A stretch of DNA of 64,000 nt from a bacterium (GCA_024275575.1 JAJRYV010000075.1:1-64000), one strand, 5' to 3'. Counted from the first letter of the stretch, positions 39,522 through 49,330 are shown. Notes: a model not told the origin generated them from the sequence alone. A program made the numbers and translations.

Positions 39522-39739
39522 AACGGTATCAGGATTTCCCGTCACTAAACCTGAATTATGCAAAGGTCACAGGAACACAGAAAACATCAGAGTCGCGGTT
39601 TGACTAACCAATGGGTTCAACACTCAATCTCCGGGTTCATGCATCGAACTTGATCTCACTCGATACCCCAATCTGAAGCAGGAATGCACACAGCAAATGC
39701 ACCCGGAGTAACCGGCTTTCAATGAATTAACCGTACAAG

Positions 39740-41410
39740 ATGATGGTATATTTCGGTTTAAAAAGATCACTACAGCAAAACTCGTCTTACATGTCCTGGC
39801 GCTTGCGTTTCAGACGGGCGTTGTTTCTTTCCCTTGCAGCGCATGGGGTCATTCTCTCTGTGTTTACCGGGATTGTTGCGTTATATTTTAATACAGAAAC
39901 CGGAAGCGATCCCCAATGCCTTAACTTTGTTTTCATGCCGGCTGAGGAAGCTGAATTACAATCGATCAATTATGCTGAGGATGAAATACCGAATCAAAAC
40001 ACAAAGCCTGTCGGACATGCTGTGACAATACCACAACAAACGGCCTGCGCCCCCAATGCAGTTCCGCCTGCAGAACGTGCATCCTTAAATATGCAGCCGG
40101 CAGCGCTACCGGCCGGTGAATTAACCAACCAGCCCATGCCCCCGGTTTCGCCCTTTGCCGATGAAATACCGATAGCGCCGGAAGAATCTGATCTGCAAAG
40201 CGCTGTCGATTTTGCACCGGTCTTCCGCGACTGCAGCCCACAACCGGAAATATTTGACCCGAACTATTGTCTGTCGGCGGCAACCCTGGCCATAGCCAGA
40301 CAGGAAAAAGAAAAAATCGACGATAAAGTGGAGAAAATCATTGAGGATTTGAGCTACGTCGACAATAAAGACACGACGATCGTCTGGCAATGGCAGGAAA
40401 ATAAATACACCATCAAAATCAGATATCAGCCGGCGGACAGCGCCATGAGTTTTGATGAAATCATCGTGAATATTTTACGGGAGCGCGATGGATTGACGAT
40501 GTCGACAGAGAAACGCATGCGCCGCACAGCTTTTTCGGATTATGCAAAATTTATCGACTACTGGAATCCCCACATCGCGCTGCACGATGATGAGTTTGAC
40601 GGGCGTTTTCATTCCAATTCGGTGTTCAATATTATGAACATTGGCAAGCGCCCGAAATTCCGCGGTAAAGTGACGACGGCTGCGCATAAAATTAAAACCG
40701 CAGGCATGCCTTATTTTTCCTTTATTGCGCAAAAAGATAGCGTCTTCACCAAAGGCCTGGAAACCGGCACCGCGAAAATCAAACTCCCCGGGCAAACAGG
40801 GATTAAACCGGCTGCAAAAAATGATTCATTGGCGATATCATTTTGGCAAGAAACCTGGCTGACTTTTACGGCAGATGGTTATTTTTCCTGCTATTCAAAA
40901 GAAGAAAGAACACCATGCCGGGTAAAAATACCGCAACAGCCGTTTATCATCAGTGGATTTAAAAAAGGACGGCTGCATATTCGCGGTGTCATCCATGGGA
41001 AAATCCTGGTTTTTTCACAGAATGATATCATCATCGACGGTTCAATCACTTGCAAGGTAAATCCGCGCCTGCTTACGAATTCACAGGATTACCTCGGTGT
41101 CGTTTCGGAAAAAGATATCATCATTGCCGAACCGAAAGTTACTGGTCGCGGTGACCTTCATCTCTACGGTGCATATTTTGCTAAAAAACGATTCCGCATA
41201 CGCAAGTTCTGGTATAAAAATGATGGTGCCAAGCTCTATATTTTCGGATCTCTTACAGCCGGTTCAGCCGGCGCCACAGAACCCCGCTACGGCACGCGGA
41301 TAAAATTTGACCCGCGTCTTAGGAGAAAACGGCCACCGTTTTTTCCGATGACCGATCAATATGAGGTAACGCATTGGGACAAGAAATGGCATACTCAATC
41401 AGGCAATTGA
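39740..41410 (+). CDS. TonB-like N-terminus with DUF4900-like C-terminal domain; function unknown
   Basis: RALFLSLAAHGVILSVF TonB-like TM, Pro-rich linker, C-terminal 'DYLGVVSEKDIIIAEP...LYIFGSLTAGSAGATEPRYGTRIKFDPRLRRKRPPFFPMTDQYEVTHWDKKW'. Confidence 0.6.
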   Translation: MMVYFGLKRSLQQNSSYMSWRLRFRRALFLSLAAHGVILSVFTGIVALYFNTETGSDPQCLNFVFMPAEEAELQSINYAEDEIPNQNTKPVGHAVTIPQQTACAPNAVPPAERASLNMQPAALPAGELTNQPMPPVSPFADEIPIAPEESDLQSAVDFAPVFRDCSPQPEIFDPNYCLSAATLAIARQEKEKIDDKVEKIIEDLSYVDNKDTTIVWQWQENKYTIKIRYQPADSAMSFDEIIVNILRERDGLTMSTEKRMRRTAFSDYAKFIDYWNPHIALHDDEFDGRFHSNSVFNIMNIGKRPKFRGKVTTAAHKIKTAGMPYFSFIAQKDSVFTKGLETGTAKIKLPGQTGIKPAAKNDSLAISFWQETWLTFTADGYFSCYSKEERTPCRVKIPQQPFIISGFKKGRLHIRGVIHGKILVFSQNDIIIDGSITCKVNPRLLTNSQDYLGVVSEKDIIIAEPKVTGRGDLHLYGAYFAKKRFRIRKFWYKNDGAKLYIFGSLTAGSAGATEPRYGTRIKFDPRLRRKRPPFFPMTDQYEVTHWDKKWHTQSGN

Positions 41411-41449
41411 TTTACAGAAGAATGATCAACGTGCACATTTCTGAGAATT

Positions 41450-42466
41450 CTATCCCTGGCTGAGCAAATCTCGTAAATCGATTATCCCGGAGTTGGCGCG
41501 GGAAATATAGGAGGACATAACGAGAGAATAATTGGCGAAAAATCCAAAATCCGAGCCGTTGAGCACCATCGGGCTCCAGACGTTGCGTTGAGTCGCTTCG
41601 AGTTCGCGAATGATTTGCTGAACACTGCGAGTTGCGTTTTTCTTTTTCAATACGTCGGCAAAATCAACCTCGATCGCCCGCAGCAGATGAATCAGCGCCC
41701 AGCACGTACCGCGTGCTTCGTAAAAGACATCGTCGATTTCCACCCAGGGCGTTTTGATATCGAGAATTGCCGGCTCATAAGTCGATTGCTGCGCCTCAGC
41801 ATCACCGGCCAAATTGGTATTGATGCGTCTCTGGCCGACACTAGCGCTGAGGCGCTGCGAAAGACTGCCGAGGCGGTTTGCAGCAGTGCGCAGCCAATCC
41901 CGAAGATTATCGGCCCGGGCAAAGAACTGGGTATTCGCGTCAGCGTCGTCAGTGAGCTGCATCAGATATTTTTCCAATGCTTCGATGCCCTCTTCATATT
42001 CATTTTCAGCCGCTGGAAAAATCCAGGAACCGTTGTCGACATTGAACTGCGGCTCGGCTTTTGCAAGAAATTGATTTTCTACGGATTGCGTCTGTGCCCG
42101 GCTGATATCGTTGCGTAAAGTTTTGGAAAAATCCCTGACCTGCACCAATACGCCAAATTCCCAACGGGGGATGTTATCCATAAAAACGCCCGGAGGCAGA
42201 ATGTCATTGCTGATGTATCCGCCTCGCTTGTCGAGCAATGTGCGGCAAATTTCTATGAGTGTATTGGTGGTGACGTAGCCAGTGACAAGATGAGTATTCC
42301 GGCGGTCGGCTTTTATTTTTGCGGTCTCATAAACATCGAACAAACCAGGTTCCGTACTCCAGTAAATATTCAAGATGAGCATAAAGACGAGCAACGAACA
42401 TATGATGACAATTATCAGCCATTTCAGGCTGCCTTTTGAACGGGTTGTTTGGATATCGTCAGACAT
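41450..42466 (-). CDS. DUF2333 family protein
   Basis: TM anchor then GYVTTNTLIEICRTLLDKRGGYISNDILPPGVFMDNIPRWEFGVLVQVRDF, typical of DUF2333; start at MSDDIQ preferred. Confidence 0.8.
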   Translation of the reverse strand: MSDDIQTTRSKGSLKWLIIVIICSLLVFMLILNIYWSTEPGLFDVYETAKIKADRRNTHLVTGYVTTNTLIEICRTLLDKRGGYISNDILPPGVFMDNIPRWEFGVLVQVRDFSKTLRNDISRAQTQSVENQFLAKAEPQFNVDNGSWIFPAAENEYEEGIEALEKYLMQLTDDADANTQFFARADNLRDWLRTAANRLGSLSQRLSASVGQRRINTNLAGDAEAQQSTYEPAILDIKTPWVEIDDVFYEARGTCWALIHLLRAIEVDFADVLKKKNATRSVQQIIRELEATQRNVWSPMVLNGSDFGFFANYSLVMSSYISRANSGIIDLRDLLSQG

Positions 42467-42645
42467 CGAACAAGCTCCTTCCGTTGACTTTATTTTAAAA
42501 AGACTTGAGATTTTTTTCTGATTGAACGACACCCTTCGGCCTTTGTTTCGTGTACCCGGGTTTAATTATTTTTTCATTCTCGTACATTTTTTTTGCACAT
42601 AAGGCAAAATCAGTTTACATTGCAGCAATCACAATAATTATTTTA

Positions 42646-43728
42646 ATGGAGAACTTCGCAATGCCCGCAACCGCAGAAAAAATCGCAGCCGCCCACGGGT
42701 ACTGTGAAACGATCATTAAAAGTGTATCCCGTACTTTTGCCCTCAATATTGCTTTCTTGCGCGGGGATCTGTCCAGAAGCGTTCTGTATGCCTATCTTTT
42801 TTGCCGCATTGCCGACACCATCGAAGATACGGTATTTCACAATTATTACGATCAAAAAAAGCTTCTTGAAAATTTTCGTGCATTGTTCAGCAGACCGATA
42901 ATCGACTGGGTTGCGCTGCAAAACTGGATATCCGATTTCCGGACAAGTCCTAAAACAGCATCCGAATCATCGGCAGATATCCAGCTTGTTTTTAATACTA
43001 ACCGCGTCGTTACGGCATATTCACAATTACCGGAAAAATATCAGGCTGCCATTCGGGATTGCATCACTGAAATGTCCGGCGGCATGGTGGAGGTTCTTGC
43101 AAGAAAATCAGCCGTCAAACAGCGGCTTTATTTTTCAAAATCGATCGAGGATTTAAACAAATATTGCTATTATGTCGCCGGTACGGTCGGCATTTTGCTG
43201 ACGCGACTCTTCGTGGAATCATCGAAAGTCATCCACACATCGATCCAGCAGATTTTGAAAACGCATTCCGTTTCCTTCGGTCTGGGCTTGCAGATTACAA
43301 ATATTATCAAAGATTGTTGGGGAGATTATCGCCGGGGCTGGTGTTACATTCCGCAGGAAATGATGCGAAAAAATGGTTTCGAACCAGAGGGATTGTTTCT
43401 ACCGCAGAACAGGGAAAATGCTCAGAAAACACTGAATGCCCTGATTTTAAAAGCCGCCAACCATCTCGACGATGCACTTTCATACAGCCTTGCTATTCCC
43501 CGACGGCTGTTTCGCATTCGTATTTTCTGCCTGTTGACACTGTTTCTGGCGATTGCAACTTTAACCGAAGCCAAAGATAATCCGGGGATTCTGCACGGGA
43601 AAGGCGTAAAAATTTCGCGACAGATGGTGCAGCAAATCGTGAAAAAAATCATGTTCCTCAGTTTCAGCAATCGTGCTTTAAAAAATTACTACTCACAGTT
43701 TCGCCTCAACATTGGAGATGCGGGATGA
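42646..43728 (+). CDS. Squalene/phytoene synthase family protein
   Basis: SRTFALNIAFL, YLFCRIADTIEDT (DxxxD region), LGLQITNIIKDCWGDYRRGWCYIPQEMM. Confidence 0.9.
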   Translation: MENFAMPATAEKIAAAHGYCETIIKSVSRTFALNIAFLRGDLSRSVLYAYLFCRIADTIEDTVFHNYYDQKKLLENFRALFSRPIIDWVALQNWISDFRTSPKTASESSADIQLVFNTNRVVTAYSQLPEKYQAAIRDCITEMSGGMVEVLARKSAVKQRLYFSKSIEDLNKYCYYVAGTVGILLTRLFVESSKVIHTSIQQILKTHSVSFGLGLQITNIIKDCWGDYRRGWCYIPQEMMRKNGFEPEGLFLPQNRENAQKTLNALILKAANHLDDALSYSLAIPRRLFRIRIFCLLTLFLAIATLTEAKDNPGILHGKGVKISRQMVQQIVKKIMFLSFSNRALKNYYSQFRLNIGDAG

Positions 43729-43749
43729 CCGGCAAGAATTTGACTCGAA

Positions 43750-44301
43750 TTATTCGTAATAAAAACTGAAATCTATTCTGCTGACGAAGCCGTTTTTGAT
43801 ATGGCAAATCAATGCTGCAGGCGCATCAGTAGCAGAATCCTCCCAGGTTAACATGCCGTTTTCCACAAATACGGGCTCCCCTAAGATCATCCGCAATTCC
43901 TTTTCAGAAATCCCCGGTTTTATGCCCCACAAAGCCTCCCGCTGGTTCGTTAATAACGAAAAATGCGTCACAAACTCATTTTTCGATTGCTCCACCCGGT
44001 ACAAACGAAAGACATAGTGCTGATAAAATAGCACGGTGATATAATCTCTATTTTGCGAATCGTACCTGTTTTCGTGCACGGTAGAATGGATGCGCAATGG
44101 TTGTCCAAATTGATTTTCAATTTCAGCAAGAGATAAATTTGCGGTAAATGCCTGCCCCTGCTCAATCACATTCGAGAAGCGCTTGCGCTGTTCCACAGTA
44201 TAATTTGAATTGGAATCCCCGGCAGGATCGGCAGCGAAAATCACTCCATTGCCGCAGAGTGAAATCAAAACGGCAGGTAATATGAGAATCATCTTCTTCA
44301 T
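43750..44301 (-). CDS. Secreted hypothetical protein, SmpA/OmlA-like repeat fold
   Basis: Signal peptide; 'LSLAEIENQFGQPLRI' and 'ISEKELRMILGEPVFVENGMLTW' internal duplication typical of SmpA/OmlA-like modules. Confidence 0.5.
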   Translation of the reverse strand: MKKMILILPAVLISLCGNGVIFAADPAGDSNSNYTVEQRKRFSNVIEQGQAFTANLSLAEIENQFGQPLRIHSTVHENRYDSQNRDYITVLFYQHYVFRLYRVEQSKNEFVTHFSLLTNQREALWGIKPGISEKELRMILGEPVFVENGMLTWEDSATDAPAALICHIKNGFVSRIDFSFYYE

Positions 44302-44660
44302 TTTCCATTCCTTTTCAACTTTTGATAATCCGAAAATTTTTACGCAATTTAAATGCCAAATATTTGAGGTGTAAAATTTCGACTATTTGAACGCAGGTTG
44401 GGGCAATAACAGGAGCTCGTCGAAAAGGTATGGATGAAAATTATTCAAATCGTTGAACAAGTTGTGTATTTATTACACATTTAGGGATGAGTTGTTGACA
44501 CAATTCCGTCGATTGCAGCAACTTTTCGAATATGTGAAATTAAAATTCAGGCAGCGAGATTTGTAAAACTTTATTTTAAAAATTGGAAGACGGGATCAGT
44601 GCATGCAAGAGGCGGTCGTGCCGGTCACGGGTCAATCGGTACATAATGATCGAAATTGGC

Positions 44661-45125
44661 TTACAATTCGATGACTGTCAGGTTAAATTCACTCGTCGTA
44701 TCAAAAATAATATTTTTGTTCAATGGTTCAATGCTGACCGTATGCGACCCGGGGTTGAATCGACTGGTGATAGTCATGTTGGCAAAAAATGCTTTCGCCT
44801 GTCCGGCCGACCACGTAAGCGCCCGGGAAAGGTAGCGCCCATCGATGCGCAAGATAATCCCTGTCGGCATGAGATTGTAATACTCACAGGGGCAAATCCC
44901 TGAAAAATACACCGCCAGGTCACGCGCTTCAGTAAAAAAATTTCGTTCAAGTACTAAAGGGCCGCGCCGCCGGTTGAAAATTTGATGAATTTGTGTGCCC
45001 GGTTCCGCGATGAGAGATTGCACAGAGCGTAGGTTGGCAGCATCAGCGACGCAATAATCCGCTGTCTGCGCTGAAAGTTTTAAGAGTTGTGAATACCATG
45101 ATTTCGGTGAGTGTGGCATGTTCAA
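44661..45125 (-). CDS. Hypothetical protein
   Basis: 154 aa ORF with no recognised motif. Confidence 0.35.
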   Translation of the reverse strand: MNMPHSPKSWYSQLLKLSAQTADYCVADAANLRSVQSLIAEPGTQIHQIFNRRRGPLVLERNFFTEARDLAVYFSGICPCEYYNLMPTGIILRIDGRYLSRALTWSAGQAKAFFANMTITSRFNPGSHTVSIEPLNKNIIFDTTSEFNLTVIEL

Positions 45126-45387
45126 ATTGCTCCAAAATTCGATTCCGGCTCTGTGATATGCAATAGCGTAAAAAGCCCGCGAAAGCAGAAAACAAAAGCA
45201 AAAATTTATCGTGCTGTACCCAAGTCCAAAGTGCTAAAATCAAGTTATTCATCGAAAGCTTTACCCGATGATTCAATGTATGTGAAAAAAATAAAAGAAT
45301 TTTACATAAAACTTGATAATTAAGTGGATATATTGTTATTTCTCACGATTAAAAACCAATGTTTTAATTCATATTTAAGGAGTAGAA

Positions 45388-47259
45388 ATGGCCAGGAAAA
45401 CAAAAAAAACAAGCCAGGAGTTTGAGTACAAAGCAGAGATGAAGCAAATGCTGCATCTGATCATCCACTCCTTGTATACGAACAAAGAAATTTTTTTACG
45501 TGAACTCATTTCTAACGCATCGGATGCATTGAACAGAATCCGCTTTCGCATGCTGACCGATAAAGACGTACTCGATGCGGATGCCGAACTGTGCATCAGG
45601 ATCAAAGTTGACAAGGACAAACACATCCTTTCAATCAGTGACAGTGGTGCGGGTATGACACGGGAAGATTTGATCGAGAGAATCGGTACGGTGGCAAGCT
45701 CGGGGACACTTGAATTTGTCAAGCAACTGCAGGACCAGGGCAGTCAAATCAATGCGGAAATGATCGGCCAGTTCGGTGTCGGGTTTTACTCGGTTTTTAT
45801 GGTGACGGATGAGGTGGTTTTGGAAACCCGCGCTGCTGATAAAGATTCACAGGCATACCGCTGGAAATCTGACGGCGGTGGTAAATTTACCATCGAAGAA
45901 ATCGAAAAGGCTGAGCGCGGCACCACGATTTCGTTCAAATTGAAAAAAGAGGCCTGGGAATTCGCAGAAGATTACCGCGTTAAACACATCATCAACAAAT
46001 ACTCCAATTTTGTTGATTTCCCGGTTTATATCGGCGAAGAAAAGGCGAACACCGTCGAGGCGCTGTGGCATAAACCGAAAGATGATATCAAAGAAGAAGA
46101 CCTGAATGAGTTCTATAAATTTATTTCTAACGATTATCAGGAACCATTAGCGCACCTGCAATTAAATCTCGAAGGGGCGGTTAATTTTAAAGCGCTGCTG
46201 TTCATTCCGGGAACAGCGCCGCTCACTTTTTACCGCAACCCGGATGACTTTGATTCTGTGCATTTGTATTCAAACAAAATTTTTATTCAGGATAATTGCA
46301 AAGAACTGCTTCCTGAATACCTACGCTTTTTTAAAGGCGTTGTGGACACCGAGGATTTGCCGCTGAACGTATCCCGGGAGGTGACGCAATCCAGCCCGGT
46401 GATGGCAAAAATCAAAAATACACTCACCAGCAAAATACTGGCTTTCCTCAAAGACCTGGGGAAAAAAGAGCCGGAAAAGTTCGAAAAATTCAGCAAGAAT
46501 TTTGGCCCCCTGTTTAAGTCCGGCGTGAACAGCGATTTCAACAACCGGGATAAAATTATCGAACTGCTGCGTTTTGAATCGACCAAAACCGAGCCCGGCA
46601 AATCGATTTCACTGAAAGAATACGTCAGACGTATGGGCGAAGAGCAGAAGGAAATTTATTTTATTTCCGGCGATCACCGCGAGGCATTGGAAAAAAATCC
46701 GAAGCTCGAATATTTTAAGAAAAATGATATCGAAGTATTGCTGCTCTCGGAACCCATCGACGTTTTCATCGTGCCCTCTATCAATGAATATGATAAAAAA
46801 GCGCTAAAATCCATCGATAAAGCCGATCTCGATTTAAGCGCCGACAACAGCAAAGACAGCGGCGAGGAACTCAACGAAGATCTGGCAAAATCGCTGATCG
46901 AAGTTTTTAAAGAAACGCTGGGTGATAAAGTCGAAGATGTCGTGGCCTCAAAAAGACTGGTGGGTTCGGCGGTGACGCTGGTTTCCGGTAAGGACGGTAT
47001 GGATTCGCAGATGGAAAAAATGATGAAAATGATGAATCAGGGTTTTTCCGGTTCGAAACGCATTCTCGAAGTCAACCTCAGGCATGGCGTCATCAAAAAT
47101 TTGTCGCGCCTGAACCTGGCCGGCAGCACCGATCCGCTGCTGCGTAAAACCATTCTGCAACTTTACGAAAGCGCCGAACTGCTCGAGGGCAATCTCCAAT
47201 CACCCAACGATTTCGTTGCCCGCATGACCGAATTGCTGCAGGAGGCCACGAAAGCATAA
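45388..47259 (+). CDS. htpG: Molecular chaperone HtpG (Hsp90)
   Basis: KEIFLRELISNASDALNRIRF, GQFGVGFYSVFMV, GVVDTEDLPLNVSRE. Confidence 0.98.
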   Translation: MARKTKKTSQEFEYKAEMKQMLHLIIHSLYTNKEIFLRELISNASDALNRIRFRMLTDKDVLDADAELCIRIKVDKDKHILSISDSGAGMTREDLIERIGTVASSGTLEFVKQLQDQGSQINAEMIGQFGVGFYSVFMVTDEVVLETRAADKDSQAYRWKSDGGGKFTIEEIEKAERGTTISFKLKKEAWEFAEDYRVKHIINKYSNFVDFPVYIGEEKANTVEALWHKPKDDIKEEDLNEFYKFISNDYQEPLAHLQLNLEGAVNFKALLFIPGTAPLTFYRNPDDFDSVHLYSNKIFIQDNCKELLPEYLRFFKGVVDTEDLPLNVSREVTQSSPVMAKIKNTLTSKILAFLKDLGKKEPEKFEKFSKNFGPLFKSGVNSDFNNRDKIIELLRFESTKTEPGKSISLKEYVRRMGEEQKEIYFISGDHREALEKNPKLEYFKKNDIEVLLLSEPIDVFIVPSINEYDKKALKSIDKADLDLSADNSKDSGEELNEDLAKSLIEVFKETLGDKVEDVVASKRLVGSAVTLVSGKDGMDSQMEKMMKMMNQGFSGSKRILEVNLRHGVIKNLSRLNLAGSTDPLLRKTILQLYESAELLEGNLQSPNDFVARMTELLQEATKA

Positions 47260-47298
47260 TTTCTTCTCATGCAGAGTCGCAAAGTACGCAAAGAAAAG

Positions 47299-47417
47299 TA
47301 TCTCATCCAGCGTGTGCGCGAGAAGCGCTTCCTGAGCCTGAAGGAGGGTGCGTTTCGGACAAGATGAGAGGAGGCTCCCGCTTTCGGCAGGCTCAGCGTC
47401 CGCCTCGTACGCTGAAC
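47299..47417 (+). repeat. Interspersed intergenic repeat family (copy D)
   Basis: GTATCTCATCCAGCGTGTGCGCGAGAAGCGCTTCCTGAGCC...GTTTCGGACAAGATGAGAGGAGGCTCCCGC...CTCAGCGTCCGCCTCGTACGCTGAAC. Confidence 0.7.
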
Positions 47418-47438
47418 AGAAAGACAGGCATTTCCTGG

Positions 47439-47507
47439 CGTGCTCTGTGGCTTTGCGTGAAATAAATGATTTTAAATCGATAATAAACTAAAAAATGTGG
47501 GACATTC
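47439..47507 (+). repeat. Second intergenic repeat motif, copy 1 (paired with 62040-62103)
   Basis: GCGTGCTCTGTGGCTTTGCGTGAAATAAATGATTTTAAATCGATAATAAACTAAAAAATGTGGGACATTC. Confidence 0.65.
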
Positions 47508-47573
47508 AGTGCAAGAAAAATCGTCCTTGCATCAGGAGCAGCTTTTCGATATATTTTACGGCGATTATTCCCC

Positions 47574-47928
47574 GGGGACGACATGGTTTCGACGGGGGAA
47601 TGAAAATCGTGGATTGCATGTCGAGGTTGCCTGGCCCCTCGTTAAATAGCCTGCACTAAATCTTTAAATGCAGATGATTATTCATATGCTATGGCTGCCT
47701 AGTAAGTAGCCACGGTCTCACTGGGTGCTGCCACCGCAGCCTTTGAGAACGACGATAAGGGTGGCTGGTCTCTCCCATTGCCTGCATGGGAGAGATGAGA
47801 CTTTGCAGGCTGGCTGAGAAGCGGATTTGTCTGCTGAACCGCGATCAGCGAGATTGATCAACAGACTAAACATGTAGATGTCTGCGGCGTTTGTCCTTCG
47901 GACGCGGGTTCGATTCCCGCCGTCTCCA
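47574..47928 (+). ncRNA. ssrA: Transfer-messenger RNA (tmRNA); 3' CCA not encoded
   Basis: 5' GGGGACGACATGGTTTCGACGGGG; tag ORF 47670-47702 GCAGATGATTATTCATATGCTATGGCTGCCTAG = ADDYSYAMAA*; 3' T-arm GCGGGTTCGATTCCCGC and acceptor CGTCTCC-A. Confidence 0.97.
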
Positions 47929-47934
47929 TTTTAA

Positions 47935-47962
47935 AGCCTGGATTCATTTCAGGCTTTTTTTT
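47935..47962 (+). terminator. Rho-independent terminator of ssrA
   Basis: AGCCTG-gattcattt-CAGGCT followed by T-run, directly after tmRNA. Confidence 0.8.
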
Positions 47963-48006
47963 AAACTGAATGTGTAAATTATTACAAACCACGCCGACCA
48001 ACCCAC

Positions 48007-49326
48007 ATGCCAGGCGATAAAATGAAACGTAATATCCTGGTTTTATTGATACTTATCCTATTTTTTTCCTGCCACCGGAAGATGATAAAACCACCGATGC
48101 AGCCGGCATTCAGCTATAAGTCGCTCGGTTTTTTTATGATTAAAAACATGCCGCCCGAGAATGTGAGTGCCGGCCAAAAAAATAATTTCACTAATCTGGG
48201 GATCGAAAAGATTGCTTTTCGCACCCTGGCGGTCAACCCGCAGAAGATTCTTCCCGGAACCGTACTTTTTATCCCTGCAACTTACGGTCGCATCCTGCCC
48301 TCCGGAGAAGTTCACGATGGTTTTTTCCTCGCTGATGAAATAAACACCTCACAAAGTAAAAATGAACTCTTGCTCTTTGCAGATTTAAAACCGACGAAAA
48401 AGGCAAAACTTTTTCCGGCAGCAGGAAAACGCGTCGAAGTATTTTACGTGTCCGAACCCATTCGCGCCTCGGTTCAGCAGCGTTATAAATTCCGCAAGGT
48501 GAAAAAACAGCGAAAATCGCTTGCTGATTTGACGGCTACTGAATTCGATACACTTTTGCGACGGCAGCATAAATCACCTTTATCCCCGCAACAGAGAATT
48601 CAGTTTTATTCGCAAAAAGGCAAGGGTATCCCCTATGAAATATTCTTGTTGGGCGAAGGGCCGCTGGCAAAATATGATCAGGACCCGTTGATGGATTTCG
48701 CCCGTTTTGATTGCATGACGTTTTGTGAACATATCCTGGCAGCCACTATTTCAGATTCTTACACATCCCTTTTTAAAAACTTGCAGCACATCCGCTATAA
48801 AAACGGAAAGATTGAATTTCTCAGCAGAAATCACTACACCATCGCCGACTGGCTGCCCAACAACGACTGGTTGTTGCACGATGTGACAACTAAGGTGGGT
48901 GGAGAACAATGCAAATCGATGACGAAAATTATCGACCGCAGAGCTTTTTTTTCCCGAAACGGTGTTGCCGAAAACGAACTTTAAAAAATCGCAGCACCTG
49001 AAACACTGACGGTTAACTACATTCCCGCAACTGCGCTCCCGGCGATAAAAAAGAATCTGCATGGCGGCGAAATCGTCAGCATCGTCACTTCATTTCCCGG
49101 AATTATATCCGCACACATGGGCATTATCGTGCGCGATGAATATGGCAATCTGCTCTTCCGGCATGCCTCAAGCTCACGCGAAAATCGTGCTGTTGTCGAT
49201 GAGTACTTTGATGAATATGCAGCTAAACTGGAACATTCAAAAAGTCGGCTGGGCATGGTTTTCATGCGAATTCATGAAAATGTACGGGTTCCGCGAACGC
49301 CATTGCACACGGCTCAAAAGGAGTAA
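48007..49326 (+). pseudogene. DUF1460-type (N-acetylmuramoyl-L-alanine amidase-like) lipoprotein gene interrupted by one in-frame TAA (48982-48984)
   Basis: ORF 48007-48984 has FDCMTFCEHILAA and NDWLLHDVT; same frame resumes after TAA with KIAAPETLTVNYIPATALPAIKKNLHGGEIVSIVTSFPGIISAHMGIIVRDEYGNLLFRHASSS. Confidence 0.75.
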
Positions 49327-49330
49327 GTCA

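Noticed and set aside
47840-47930. Possible standalone tRNA from the T-arm GCGGGTTCGATTCCCGC
   Set aside because: It is the 3' tRNA-like domain of tmRNA; no anticodon arm present
49061-49330. N-terminal extension of the M1 peptidase ORF (start 49061)
   Set aside because: The extension overlaps the DUF1460 C-terminal coding frame, and a clear signal peptide begins at 49331
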